From Candidatus Nucleicultrix amoebiphila FS5 (GTDB lineage: Bacteria > Pseudomonadota > Alphaproteobacteria > Caedimonadales > Nucleicultricaceae): a DNA stretch of 64,000 nucleotides. The notes beneath the pieces were generated by a model that did no database searches, was not told where the DNA came from, and saw only the letters and a program-made list of their open reading frames with translations. A program made the position numbers and the translations under genes. Position 1 is the stretch's first letter; every line of letters starts with the position of its first letter. Where the stretch lies: contig NZ_CP008743.1 of NCBI RefSeq assembly GCF_002117145.1, positions 248,001 through 312,000 on the forward strand. The letters run 5' to 3'. Positions 1 through 8,726 of this stretch are shown here, in pieces.

Positions 1-2565
1 TTGAAAAGCGCCCATTTTAAAAGGTCGAATTCCTTGGGCAAAAGTAAACGTCCCTTCCGCAAAGATAAGTACTGAATGACCAAACTTTAAAATGTCTTCA
101 ATCTTGTGATAATCGCGTACACTCTGCTTAAATTCCTGACGATGAATACTTACATGCCCTAACTTTGTTAAAAGCCATTTTAAAGGTGCGAAGTGCAGCA
201 ATTCTTCCTTGGCAATCATAATAGTCCCAGCAGGTAGAACAGCGGTTAAAACAATGGCGTCAATGTAACTGGCATGATTGGCCACAAAAATTGTGGGATG
301 ACACTTTGTTAAATATTGATGACCTCTTACTCTATAAAACATCCCGCATAAGAGCAGGATAATTTTAGACCATAGTTTGCCCAGTTTAGGTGCTAGGTTA
401 TTAGAGACACAAGCGATACTGATGATAAAAGGTCCAACGATTATTAAAAGAACGCAAAAAACATAGAGAGTATAAATTGCTTTCATACTCTCTTTTGCGC
501 CTTTACCGAGTTTAAGAAGAAAGCTAAAGACTGATAATTTAACAATCTGAATCCATAAGGGAATTCGCGCTCTTTTCAGCTCATTACGCAGATAGGCTGC
601 TTTACACGCTGATCGTTGTAATTTTCCACTGGATGTTTTAGGTATCGTTCCTGGATTTGTGAGGAGCACTTCATCGGGTGGAAAACCTAACACATCAGAA
701 ATACGTGCGGTTATGTTTTGAACAATTCTATCTCGTTCAAATTTCTCTTTTGAATTCGTTTCCGCAACAATAACTAAACGTTCTGTTCCTTGCTCAGGAT
801 TGCTTACTCCAAAAGCACAAGAACAGCCTTTACGAACACCGGAAACAAGTTCTGTCGCTGCTTCAATGTCTTGTGGATAAAGGTTATGTCCAGCTTTAAT
901 AATGACATCTTTTTTTCGTGCAACTGGGTATATTTCGTCATCAACCTTATAGGCCAGATCCCCTGAATCCAACCAAGAATTATGGCTAATATTTTTGGTT
1001 GCTACAGGATTATGATAATATTCTTGCATGCTGGAAGGCCCTTTGAACCAAAGAGTCCCCACTTTTCGTTCAGGTAATTCTCTCCCCTTTTCATCGACGA
1101 TTTTCACAGAGTGATGAGGAATAGGTTTTCCACAAGAAACGATTCTTGTCACACCGCTATTCTTTTTTGATGGCATAGCCTTGCCTTGCTTTTCAAAAAT
1201 TTCCCGATCGATTATATCGATTTTAGGTTTATGACCTAAAGGCGGGAATGTAAGTGCAACTGTACTCTCAGCAAGACCGTAAACAGGATAGAGTGTTTCT
1301 TGTTTTAGTCCGCAACTTTTAAAACGCTTGTAAAACCTATCCAACGTTGACGCTTGGACACTCTCAGCGCCATTAAGTGCTAAACGCCAACAACTGAGGT
1401 CAAGTCCCGCAATATCTTCATCTTTTATTTTCTTTAAACACAATTCATAAGCAAAGTTTGGTGCAGCAGAGAGAGTTCCTCGATAAACATGGATTGCCCA
1501 CAACCAACGATCCGGACGATTTAGAAATGTAAGAGGCGACATTAAAACCAAAGGAGCCCCAAAATATAAACTTCCCAACCATGATCCAATGAGGCCCATA
1601 TCATGATAAAGCGGAAGCCAACTGACAATAACATCAGATGGCTTTAGGGATATAACCTCTTGAGCGGATTTCAGATTAGCAATGATATTACCATGGGTTA
1701 ATAAAACTCCTTTTGGATCACCCGTACTCCCAGAAGTATATTGAATCATAGCCGGATCTGATGACAACACATGATTATTAGAATAAGGGCTTGTCTTTTT
1801 CTTTAGAGAGTCAACGGTAAAAACACCTTTTAAAGAAGGAATAAAGGATTGTAAAATTTTGCTAATGCCTTTTGTTTGCTCAAATGTAATAAGGAACTGA
1901 ACTTCTGCATTAGATAAGATTTTAGCTTCACGTTTAATATATTCTTCAATTTTACTAGCTCTAAAGGGTGGATAGATGGGCACAGGAATCCCGCCTGCGA
2001 GTTGAATACCCAAAAAAGCTGGGAAAAAATCCTCCGACGTTGGCAACATAATCGCAACTGTTTGTCCCCGCTTAAGTCCTTTAGAAATCAAGCCTCGCGC
2101 AACCTTTTGAGAATCTTCATAAAGTGCACCATAGGTAATAACCAGTTCTTCTCCATGTTCATTTAAGAGATAAATATGAGGACGATCAGGATGATCAAGA
2201 GCATATTTCCTCAAATTTCCAATAAGTGTATCGCTGTCGAAATGATGTTCTTTTCGATTGATAATTTTTTTAATTTTGTTTGAAGGCCTGTTTTGTGAAG
2301 CAATAATTTTTTGCTCAGCAAGAATCCTTAAAATATCTTCTAAACATTCAATTTCGCCTAGGAATTTTTCAGGCAAGTGTCCTTTAAACTCTTCTTCAAT
2401 TCTATGAAAAAGTTCTACACGCCCAAGGCTATCGATCCCTAAATCCCGCTCTAATTTTGATTGCAGAGTGATTTCTAGGATTGGTCGATGAACACCTATT
2501 TCCTTGAGATATTCTTCAGTCAATCTAATCAGACGACTCTGTTGATCTTGATATCCCTGTTTCAT
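1..2565 (-). CDS. Acyl carrier / fatty acyl-AMP ligase / 1-acylglycerol-3-phosphate acyltransferase fusion (3' end outside window)
   Basis: I translated this open frame by hand; it starts with ATG at 2565 and runs off the left edge without a stop (855 codons visible). An N-terminal acyl-carrier domain (about residues 1-85) has the phosphopantetheine site DSL with Ser46. An adenylate-forming domain follows, with YTSGSTG-PKG near residue 275 and the FAAL-typical SWLPLYHDMGLIG, APNFAYEL and YGLAEST motifs. The C-terminal part is a PlsC-type acyltransferase with NHASYID (NHx4D) near residue 765 and FAEGT near 840, preceded by a hydrophobic stretch. Known family chemistry: FAALs activate fatty acids as acyl-AMP and pass them to a carrier; PlsC domains acylate lysophospholipids. 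I infer a single-chain machine that activates a free fatty acid and transfers it to a lysolipid, comparable in logic to Aas but with a different domain order. Confidence 0.9.
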   Translation of the reverse strand, partial: MKQGYQDQQSRLIRLTEEYLKEIGVHRPILEITLQSKLERDLGIDSLGRVELFHRIEEEFKGHLPEKFLGEIECLEDILRILAEQKIIASQNRPSNKIKKIINRKEHHFDSDTLIGNLRKYALDHPDRPHIYLLNEHGEELVITYGALYEDSQKVARGLISKGLKRGQTVAIMLPTSEDFFPAFLGIQLAGGIPVPIYPPFRASKIEEYIKREAKILSNAEVQFLITFEQTKGISKILQSFIPSLKGVFTVDSLKKKTSPYSNNHVLSSDPAMIQYTSGSTGDPKGVLLTHGNIIANLKSAQEVISLKPSDVIVSWLPLYHDMGLIGSWLGSLYFGAPLVLMSPLTFLNRPDRWLWAIHVYRGTLSAAPNFAYELCLKKIKDEDIAGLDLSCWRLALNGAESVQASTLDRFYKRFKSCGLKQETLYPVYGLAESTVALTFPPLGHKPKIDIIDREIFEKQGKAMPSKKNSGVTRIVSCGKPIPHHSVKIVDEKGRELPERKVGTLWFKGPSSMQEYYHNPVATKNISHNSWLDSGDLAYKVDDEIYPVARKKDVIIKAGHNLYPQDIEAATELVSGVRKGCSCAFGVSNPEQGTERLVIVAETNSKEKFERDRIVQNITARISDVLGFPPDEVLLTNPGTIPKTSSGKLQRSACKAAYLRNELKRARIPLWIQIVKLSVFSFLLKLGKGAKESMKAIYTLYVFCVLLIIVGPFIISIACVSNNLAPKLGKLWSKIILLLCGMFYRVRGHQYLTKCHPTIFVANHASYIDAIVLTAVLPAGTIMIAKEELLHFAPLKWLLTKLGHVSIHRQEFKQSVRDYHKIEDILKFGHSVLIFAEGTFTFAQGIRPFKMGAFQ

Positions 2566-2688
2566 TACATTTATTCTTAGTTTTTCTGTAGTGTAGTATA
2601 AAAAGAATTAAATTTCTTCATATAATATTTAATCAGATAGGTTAATTTTTATTCAACTTTGCCATCTCTCACAAAAAAACACAGCTTA

Positions 2689-3474
2689 TTAATTATTATG
2701 CTGTAAAAAATCTTTCTTAATCACAGAATACTGTGATGAAAGAATATGAATGCCTTGAGCGGCAAAAAGAATAAGACCAAGAGCAATTATTCCTGAGAAC
2801 CATTTTCCCTTCGGTCTCAAGTCTACCTTAGGCCAAAACACAAAAAATATAAATCCTGCAACAAGGCTACCTCCAATGGCTCCTCCGAAGTGCGCAGAAA
2901 GATCCACAGCATGACCACTGGTTAATTCACCAATAAATGGCAATAAGCTTGGAATTAAGATCGACAAATTTTCTCTAAAAATAGCATTTCTTAAATGTCC
3001 TTTAGGATCATAGAGACGAAACTTAGCCATCATAATATTGGCTGCAAGGAGCCCCATGATCCCTCCTGAAGCACCAACACTAACTGTTTCAGGTGCATTA
3101 AAAATCAATGAAAAACTGGCGCCAGCAAGGATTGCCAAAAAATAAACAACGACATACCAAAGTCGACCAAAGAATACCTCAACAATGCCTCCAGCCATGT
3201 AAAGACAGAGCATATTCAAGATGAAATGAATAAAATCTCCATGAACAAAACCTGCAGTAAGGAATCTATAGAGTGCACTTTCCGCTAGGATGGGAAAATC
3301 GAACATCCCTCGAAAAATTCCTCCAAAAGCGATCAATGTTGAGATGTCAGATTGCAAAAAACCTGTCCAAGGAAGGACAGGAAAGAAAACTTGAGCAAAA
3401 AAATAGAGCGCATGAAATACTATAAAACCAGTGGTTAATGGCATCGGTTTTATAGCACGGAGAAATTGTAACAC
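2689..3474 (-). CDS. Rhomboid family intramembrane serine protease
   Basis: 261 residues with about six to seven hydrophobic segments. Rhomboid hallmarks are all present: the HGDFIHFILNM helix (HxxxN, oxyanion region, near residue 78-87), the nucleophile motif GASG with Ser136, and the catalytic histidine in AHFGGAIGG (His195). Rhomboids cleave transmembrane segments of membrane proteins within the bilayer; the substrate here cannot be predicted. The listed start is a GTG with no clear ribosome-binding site; an in-frame ATG ten codons later (3444) is an alternative. It lies downstream of the phnP-like/tatD pair on the same strand with an 85 bp gap. Confidence 0.92.
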   Translation of the reverse strand: MLQFLRAIKPMPLTTGFIVFHALYFFAQVFFPVLPWTGFLQSDISTLIAFGGIFRGMFDFPILAESALYRFLTAGFVHGDFIHFILNMLCLYMAGGIVEVFFGRLWYVVVYFLAILAGASFSLIFNAPETVSVGASGGIMGLLAANIMMAKFRLYDPKGHLRNAIFRENLSILIPSLLPFIGELTSGHAVDLSAHFGGAIGGSLVAGFIFFVFWPKVDLRPKGKWFSGIIALGLILFAAQGIHILSSQYSVIKKDFLQHNN

Positions 3475-3559
3475 TCTTCTTTTTCCTAATCTTCGGATGT
3501 TATTCTTTTGGGTTTCAGCCTCTTACAAAGCAAGAGCTTCTTTTTCATCAACCCCTTCT

Positions 3560-4339
3560 TTAAAACTCAATTATCATTCCATCAAAGGCTGGTTCAACAT
3601 TTTGAGGCAGAACAGACTGTAACCAGTCGTAGTCTAAAGTCGCATTCATGTGCGTTAAAATGGCACGTTCAGGTCGCACGCGTTCAATCCAATGCAACGT
3701 AAGATCTAAATGATTATGAGTTCTTCTTGGAGGCTCTTTTGAAAGACAATCCACAATCCATATTTTCAATCCCTTAAGCTTTTCAATACTTTCTTCACTT
3801 AAATAATTAAAGTCTGTAGAGTATGCCATCGTTCCAAATCTATAACCTGTACTAGGCTGATTGCCATGGCCTTGTTGAAAAGCCAGAATTTCTAAATTTT
3901 GAACATAAAAAGTATCACACTGAATGACATTTGGAATCAAGACCTTAGGGTAAACATCCGACGTTGGAGTGATAAGGTAGTTAAATCGACGCTCAATATC
4001 TTTCATGCATTCAGCTGTCCCATAAACTGGAATTGATTTTTCATTACGAACAAAAAACAAGGCACGTAATTCATCAATACCATGGGTATGATCTGCATGT
4101 GCGTGCGTATACAAAACAGCGTCAAAATCTGTCAAATTGTTTTTTAAAAACTGTTGACGCAAGTCCGTTGATGTATCAATGAGAATGCGAACTCCAGACA
4201 TTTCTATATATGAGGAAGTTCTTGATCGTATGTTTCTGGGGTTTTTAGGATCACAAGCTCCCCAATATCCACCATTGGGCCCTAGGGACGGAACACCTCC
4301 TGAGCCTCCACATCCAAGTATAATTGCCTTAGACTGCAT
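3560..4339 (-). CDS. PhnP-like MBL-fold metal-dependent hydrolase
   Basis: 259 residues, the normal size for PhnP-type metallo-beta-lactamase-fold phosphodiesterases. The N-terminus has the characteristic LGCGGSGGVPS strand-loop and a CDPKNPRNIRSRTS segment; the metal site is THAHADH (His79, His81, Asp83, His84), with later ligands at QGHGNQP, STDFN and LDLTLHW/LTHMN. Members hydrolyse cyclic or small phosphodiesters in the cytoplasm. The start codon overlaps the end of tatD by 11 bp, so the two are probably translated together; this tatD-MBL pairing is common in alphaproteobacteria. The exact substrate is unknown. Confidence 0.9.
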   Translation of the reverse strand: MQSKAIILGCGGSGGVPSLGPNGGYWGACDPKNPRNIRSRTSSYIEMSGVRILIDTSTDLRQQFLKNNLTDFDAVLYTHAHADHTHGIDELRALFFVRNEKSIPVYGTAECMKDIERRFNYLITPTSDVYPKVLIPNVIQCDTFYVQNLEILAFQQGHGNQPSTGYRFGTMAYSTDFNYLSEESIEKLKGLKIWIVDCLSKEPPRRTHNHLDLTLHWIERVRPERAILTHMNATLDYDWLQSVLPQNVEPAFDGMIIEF

Positions 4340-5135
4340 TCCTAGGATCTCCAGATCTAACTGCTTTATTAAAAAGCATATAAAAATTTTCCGTGGTTCT
4401 CTTGCCCAATTCTTCCAAGGACATATTTTTTAAATGAGCCACAAATTCAGCGGTATGTTTCATAAAGGCAGGTTCATTTCTTTTGCCCCTCAAAGGAGTC
4501 GGTGCCAAAAAAGGCGCATCTGTTTCTAATAAAAGTTTATGAATGGGGACTTTACGAATGGTTTCCTGAATAGACTCGGCCTTTTTAAAAGTAACGATCC
4601 CAGAAACTGAAATATAGAAACCAAGGTTAAGAGCTTCTTCTGCTAACCAGGGCGTACCTGTAAAACAATGAATCACGCCACGCACGCCAGGAAATTCCTT
4701 TAATATCTTAATGGTATCTTCCTCAGCATCTCTGGTGTGAATACTGAGAGGCAGGTTTTTCTCTAATGCCACTTGAAGATGGAGACGAAAACAATCTTTT
4801 TGAGACTCTCTATCACTATTGTCATAATAATAATCAAGACCTGTTTCGCCTAAAGCTACTATTTTCTTTTCTTCACAAAAACGCATCAAAGTTTCTCGTA
4901 TGCCTTCTGCACCAAATTTTTCTAATGTTGGTCCTGAATCATGAGGATGCACTCCAACGGATGCAAAAACATAGGGATATTTTTCAGCAACAGCTAAAAT
5001 ATCGCCCGCTTCTTCTAATTTGGTGCAAATGGTCAAAAAAGTATCTATTCCCTCGGCACGGGCACGGGTAATTGTCGGTTCAAGATCTGTACTAAAGTCT
5101 TCAAAATTTAAATGGCAATGGCTATCGATAAACAT
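4329..5135 (-). CDS. tatD: TatD family metal-dependent deoxyribonuclease
   Basis: 268 residues matching the TatD/YcfH amidohydrolase-like TIM barrel over its full length. Metal ligands are visible: HCH at His6/His8, the Glu of GETGLDYYY, IHTRD, IHCFTG and the Asp in LETDAPFLAP. TatD enzymes are cytoplasmic 3'-5' nucleases linked to DNA repair and RNA quality control. The gene is first in a two-gene unit with the PhnP-like hydrolase, and the 291 bp upstream are non-coding, so the promoter should lie there. Confidence 0.93.
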   Translation of the reverse strand: MFIDSHCHLNFEDFSTDLEPTITRARAEGIDTFLTICTKLEEAGDILAVAEKYPYVFASVGVHPHDSGPTLEKFGAEGIRETLMRFCEEKKIVALGETGLDYYYDNSDRESQKDCFRLHLQVALEKNLPLSIHTRDAEEDTIKILKEFPGVRGVIHCFTGTPWLAEEALNLGFYISVSGIVTFKKAESIQETIRKVPIHKLLLETDAPFLAPTPLRGKRNEPAFMKHTAEFVAHLKNMSLEELGKRTTENFYMLFNKAVRSGDPRNAV

Positions 5136-5426
5136 GAATCATCTTAATGTAAGCTCGTTTTAAAAAGAGATTACCTGGAAATCTCCGAAAAATCTAGATG
5201 ATTAAAATTTAGGCATGACCGTCAAAACCATAGTCACTCATGGATTTCATCTCCTATCCCAAGAAATATCCCCAGGTTTTGCGGATAACATTTTTTTAAC
5301 GAAAGTATTGAATGAGTCTTTTGTGCAACATCAGATTTCAGGAATTCGTCAAAAATCTTCTTGCTAACTTTATAGTAAGGTTTTTTATTAAAAATGAGGC
5401 TTTGATGCAATATTTTAGAGGTTCTT
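5136..5426. other. Intergenic region between divergent tatD and histidine kinase genes
   Basis: This 291 bp AT-rich stretch separates two outward-reading genes and must contain both promoters. An open minus-strand frame of 77 codons spans part of it and the first codons of the kinase, but it lacks a ribosome-binding site and recognisable features, so I do not call it. Confidence 0.5.
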
Positions 5427-8012
5427 TTGAACAAATCACGCCCATCTTTTATAAAAGAATCTATCAATTCTTTATTTAATAGTAGAGAAGATAAAACCTT
5501 TGTGCGTCCATCTAGATCTGTATATTACGCTTTCTTTTGTGGCATCGCTCTCACTGCCTTTCTTTGCTTATTAAACTTTACCCAACAAGTACAATATCAA
5601 AACGCAGTTTTTGAAAAAGAAGTGACTAAAATCCAAAATGGCATCCGAAATCGCTATCATACTTTTGGGCTTTTAACACAATCAACAGCAAATTTCTTCA
5701 CAGCCCAAGAGATGGTGACCTTAGATGAATGGATGGATTACGTTTCTAAAATATTTTCAAACAAAGAATATCTAGGGCTTTATGATGTATCATATATTAA
5801 ATACGTCAATCCTGAACATCTCGTGTCTTATAAAAAAATTTTTAATGATTGGGCAAAGAAATACTATCCTCAAAAGATCTTCGATTTCTTTCCTAAAACA
5901 CCCGTATCAGATTATTGCATTGTTGCTTATGGTACAAATAAAGATCTACTAGGCTATAATGCATGCAGTAATACAGTTTTAAAAAATGAACTTTTAACAC
6001 AAGAAAAAAGAGACATCTATCAGCTGATAGGTATAGATCACTACCCTGGAGAAGATGCTAAAAATCCAAATATTCACTTCATTTCCTCAGTTTCTTATCC
6101 AAAAAATCTTTCTAAGAATATTGCACAAGATAAATTTAGAGGCTGGGTTTTATTATCCGTAAAAACTAAAGATTTTTTCGAAAAAATTATGCCTCCAGAT
6201 TTTATCGTAGAAATTTACGATATGAAAGATAACACTAGGTTGATTTATTCTAACAGAGGGACACAAACAGAATCGAAAATCGAAAAGACTGTTCCGATTT
6301 TTATCGGTAATCATGTCCTTCAAATAAAAGTTATAGCCGACGCTGACTCTGCTCTCTTTCATCAACCTATTGTCATTTATATTGCCTTTGCCCTAGGTGT
6401 GATCCTTAGTTTTCTTTTAGCCTGGTTACTGTGGTCAGTGAATAAAGAACGCTTGAATGCAGAAAATTTAGCTGAAAAGATCCGTTATGATCTGCATCTC
6501 ACGCAAATTAAAAATAATAGTATTGTCGCTAATATTCCTGGAGCCGTTTATCGATCCTTTTATGAAAATGGTAACTGGGTCATTGAATTTATGAGCGATG
6601 CCATCCACGAAATCACCGGATACAATGCAAAACACTTTATAGGAAAAAATCTTATAAGTTCTATGGCTATAGATAAGAAAGACCATCAATATATGCTTGA
6701 GGCTATTGGACATAAACCGATCCCAGGTCATTCGTTTTCAATAGAGCATAAAATCCAATGTGCCAATGGAAAGATACGCTGGGTGTCAGAAACTGGTCGC
6801 ATTATAAGCCATCAAGGTCTGCGCACTCACGTCATTGGCATTGTCTTTGATATCACTGAAAGTAGAGAACATCGTGAAAACACAAGAAATTTAAGACTTG
6901 CTCTTGAAAATGCAGTGGAAGGAATAGCTATTATTAATCAAAAGCACTCTTACTCTAATGTTAATAAGGCCTACGCTGATATGTACGGTTACACTGAAGA
7001 AGAGATGGAGGGCATGATTTGTGTGAATGGCATTCACCCGGATGAGGCTAAAAATTTCGAATCTACTTATAAAAAAAGCCACGATAAGCGTTATGAATCA
7101 ACAATTAGAGCCTTACGCAAAGATGGTAGTACTTTTTATAAGCACTTTGTTATGATTCCAATCTTCTCTGACGAAGGTTATTTTAAAGGTAACTATTGTT
7201 TTGCTCAAGATGTGACAGAAAGCGTTTTAAGAGAGCGTGAACTAGCAAAAGCACTTGAAACAGCAAAACGAGCAAACACAGCAAAAAATGAGTTTGTTGC
7301 AACCATGAGCCATGAACTCAGAACACCATTAAATGCGATCATCGGGTATAGTGAACTGCTCATGGAAGATATGAATCCTCGGTCCAGTAATTATAAAGAT
7401 CTTCATAAAATACGATTATCAGGCCAGCACCTTTTAACACTCATTAATAGTGTTTTGGATTTCTCAAAGTTAGAAGCGGGAAAATTAGAAATTTATACAG
7501 AAGAGATTGATATCAATAAATTAGCTAAAACTGTTATTGAAATAGTTAAACCTGCTGCAAAAAACAATAGCAATAAACTAATTTTAGAGTGCCCAAACAC
7601 TATTGGAAAAATGCACTCAGATTTTACACGCATTCGGCAGTGTTTGCTGAACCTTCTTAGCAATGCTTGTAAGTTTACAAAGAAAGGAAAAATTACATTA
7701 AAAGTTTATACCAAAAGCCTCAGAAATGAAGAGTTTGTATGCTTTGCAATAAAAGATACAGGCGTTGGGGTCAGCCCAGGACAATTGAAAAAACTATTTA
7801 AACCCTTTTCCCAAGCAGACTCATCCACCACCAGACGCTTCGGTGGAACAGGTCTAGGACTCAGTATTACGAAACGTTTTGCAGAGCTCTTGCGTGGAAA
7901 GATTGAAGTTGATACTGAGTATAATAAGGGCTCAACCTTTACAGTGATGTTTCCTCGTTATGCGCAAACGCCAGAGCAAGTGTCTTCAAAGGTTAAAGCC
8001 CTCACTAGATAA
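5427..8012 (+). CDS. CHASE-PAS-PAS hybrid-type sensor histidine kinase
   Basis: 861 residues. A first membrane segment (about 33-51) and a second (about 314-338) bracket an extracytoplasmic CHASE-like sensor domain. Two PAS domains follow (about 365-478 and 485-600), then a HisKA domain with MSHELRTPLNAI (phospho-accepting His629) and an ATPase domain with N-box LLSNACKF, G1 KDTGVG and G2 GGTGLGLSI. It ends soon after the ATPase domain, so there is no receiver and no response regulator gene nearby: an orphan kinase. The start is TTG at 5427 with AGAGG just upstream; a TGA lies in frame eight codons earlier and the next internal Met is near residue 95, so TTG is the only reasonable start. Confidence 0.92.
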   Translation: MNKSRPSFIKESINSLFNSREDKTFVRPSRSVYYAFFCGIALTAFLCLLNFTQQVQYQNAVFEKEVTKIQNGIRNRYHTFGLLTQSTANFFTAQEMVTLDEWMDYVSKIFSNKEYLGLYDVSYIKYVNPEHLVSYKKIFNDWAKKYYPQKIFDFFPKTPVSDYCIVAYGTNKDLLGYNACSNTVLKNELLTQEKRDIYQLIGIDHYPGEDAKNPNIHFISSVSYPKNLSKNIAQDKFRGWVLLSVKTKDFFEKIMPPDFIVEIYDMKDNTRLIYSNRGTQTESKIEKTVPIFIGNHVLQIKVIADADSALFHQPIVIYIAFALGVILSFLLAWLLWSVNKERLNAENLAEKIRYDLHLTQIKNNSIVANIPGAVYRSFYENGNWVIEFMSDAIHEITGYNAKHFIGKNLISSMAIDKKDHQYMLEAIGHKPIPGHSFSIEHKIQCANGKIRWVSETGRIISHQGLRTHVIGIVFDITESREHRENTRNLRLALENAVEGIAIINQKHSYSNVNKAYADMYGYTEEEMEGMICVNGIHPDEAKNFESTYKKSHDKRYESTIRALRKDGSTFYKHFVMIPIFSDEGYFKGNYCFAQDVTESVLRERELAKALETAKRANTAKNEFVATMSHELRTPLNAIIGYSELLMEDMNPRSSNYKDLHKIRLSGQHLLTLINSVLDFSKLEAGKLEIYTEEIDINKLAKTVIEIVKPAAKNNSNKLILECPNTIGKMHSDFTRIRQCLLNLLSNACKFTKKGKITLKVYTKSLRNEEFVCFAIKDTGVGVSPGQLKKLFKPFSQADSSTTRRFGGTGLGLSITKRFAELLRGKIEVDTEYNKGSTFTVMFPRYAQTPEQVSSKVKALTR

Positions 8013-8034
8013 CCTTTGAACGCAGGTAAATATT

Positions 8035-8487
8035 ATGAATGACCCATGGCAATCGGCTTTAAAAACACTCAAAAATGTTGATGAACAAGGGTTTCGTTGG
8101 CCATCTTTTGACCCTTTGTCGGCGAATGTGATTGATGAAGTAAGAGAAATAAAAGAAGCGTTGCTTCATAACGAAGGGGACGAAAGACTCCTGGAAGAAG
8201 TAGGAGATTTGCTTTTAGGGGCCTTAGAAATTTGTCGTTTTCTCTCAATTGATCCTGAAAAAGCCATCATCTACGCCCATACAAAATTTAAAGCCAGATT
8301 TGAGATCTTAATGAAAATACATCAAAGCGAATCTCAGAAATCATTGCATGATCTCACTCCTGAAGAACTCTATGGTCTATGGAAAAAAGCAAAAGAGCAA
8401 GTAAAAATGGTGCCGCCGGAGAGAATCGAACCCTCGACCTCACCCTTACCAAGGGTGTGCTCTACCACTGAGCCACGGCGGCCTTGA
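8035..8487 (+). CDS. MazG-like nucleotide pyrophosphohydrolase-type protein
   Basis: 150 residues. The all-alpha MazG-type signature is visible in residues 30-70: EVREIKEALL then DERLLEEVGDLLLGALEICRF, matching ExxE...ExxD metal-binding helices. Such enzymes hydrolyse (d)NTPs to monophosphates. The gene follows the kinase by 22 bp on the same strand. The last roughly 30 residues are encoded by the complement of tRNA-Thr (8408-8482), giving a Pro/Arg-rich tail unlike any MazG domain, so the catalytic part is shorter than the frame. Whether the tail is tolerated or indicates loss of an earlier stop cannot be decided here. Confidence 0.75.
   Translation: MNDPWQSALKTLKNVDEQGFRWPSFDPLSANVIDEVREIKEALLHNEGDERLLEEVGDLLLGALEICRFLSIDPEKAIIYAHTKFKARFEILMKIHQSESQKSLHDLTPEELYGLWKKAKEQVKMVPPERIEPSTSPLPRVCSTTEPRRP
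8408..8482 (-). tRNA. tRNA-Thr(GGT)
   Basis: On the minus strand the seven-base acceptor GCCGCCG pairs with CGGCGGC, the anticodon stem CACCC/GGGTG encloses loop TTGGTAA (anticodon GGT), the T-loop is TTCGATT, and the 3' CCA is encoded. It lies antisense inside the 3' end of the MazG-like gene. Confidence 0.95.
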
Positions 8488-8541
8488 AGTTTTTTTCGTA
8501 TTAGTTCATATACGATTCAAGAGGTATATTCAAGGAATCAA

Positions 8542-8694
8542 ATGAAAGAAAATTCAAACACAGATACGAAAACTGAGACAAAAGAATCAGGTAAGGAAAC
8601 TCTTCCCGACAGGAAAAGTATTCGCCTCAAACGCGAAGCTGCAGCATTAAGGAAAAACTTGCTCCGTCGTAAGGCAAAGCCCAAGAAGAAATAA
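8542..8694 (+). CDS. Small basic conserved-type protein (50 aa)
   Basis: A hand-found 51-codon frame from ATG at 8542 to TAA at 8694. The N-terminal 25 residues are acidic and polar; the rest is strongly basic with an AALRKNLLRRKA segment. Small proteins with an LRxNLxRRK-type tail are frequent in alphaproteobacteria, often near murA, but have no established function. A GGAAT-type weak ribosome-binding site precedes the start. Call rests on composition and this familiar tail. Confidence 0.6.
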   Translation: MKENSNTDTKTETKESGKETLPDRKSIRLKREAAALRKNLLRRKAKPKKK

Positions 8695-8700
8695 TCTTCT

Positions 8701-8719
8701 TAGGCATTTACTCTGCCTA
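8701..8719. terminator. Hairpin between convergent genes
   Basis: TAGGCA (8701-8706) and TGCCTA (8714-8719) form a six-base-pair stem between the convergent small gene and the phosphoribosyltransferase gene. There is no U-tract on either strand, so this is only a weak terminator candidate. Confidence 0.3.
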
Positions 8720-8726
8720 GGGTTGC

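Noticed and set aside
5234-5467. 77-codon minus-strand frame overlapping the kinase start
   Set aside because: No ribosome-binding site, no recognisable pattern, and it overlaps a well-supported gene and its promoter region.
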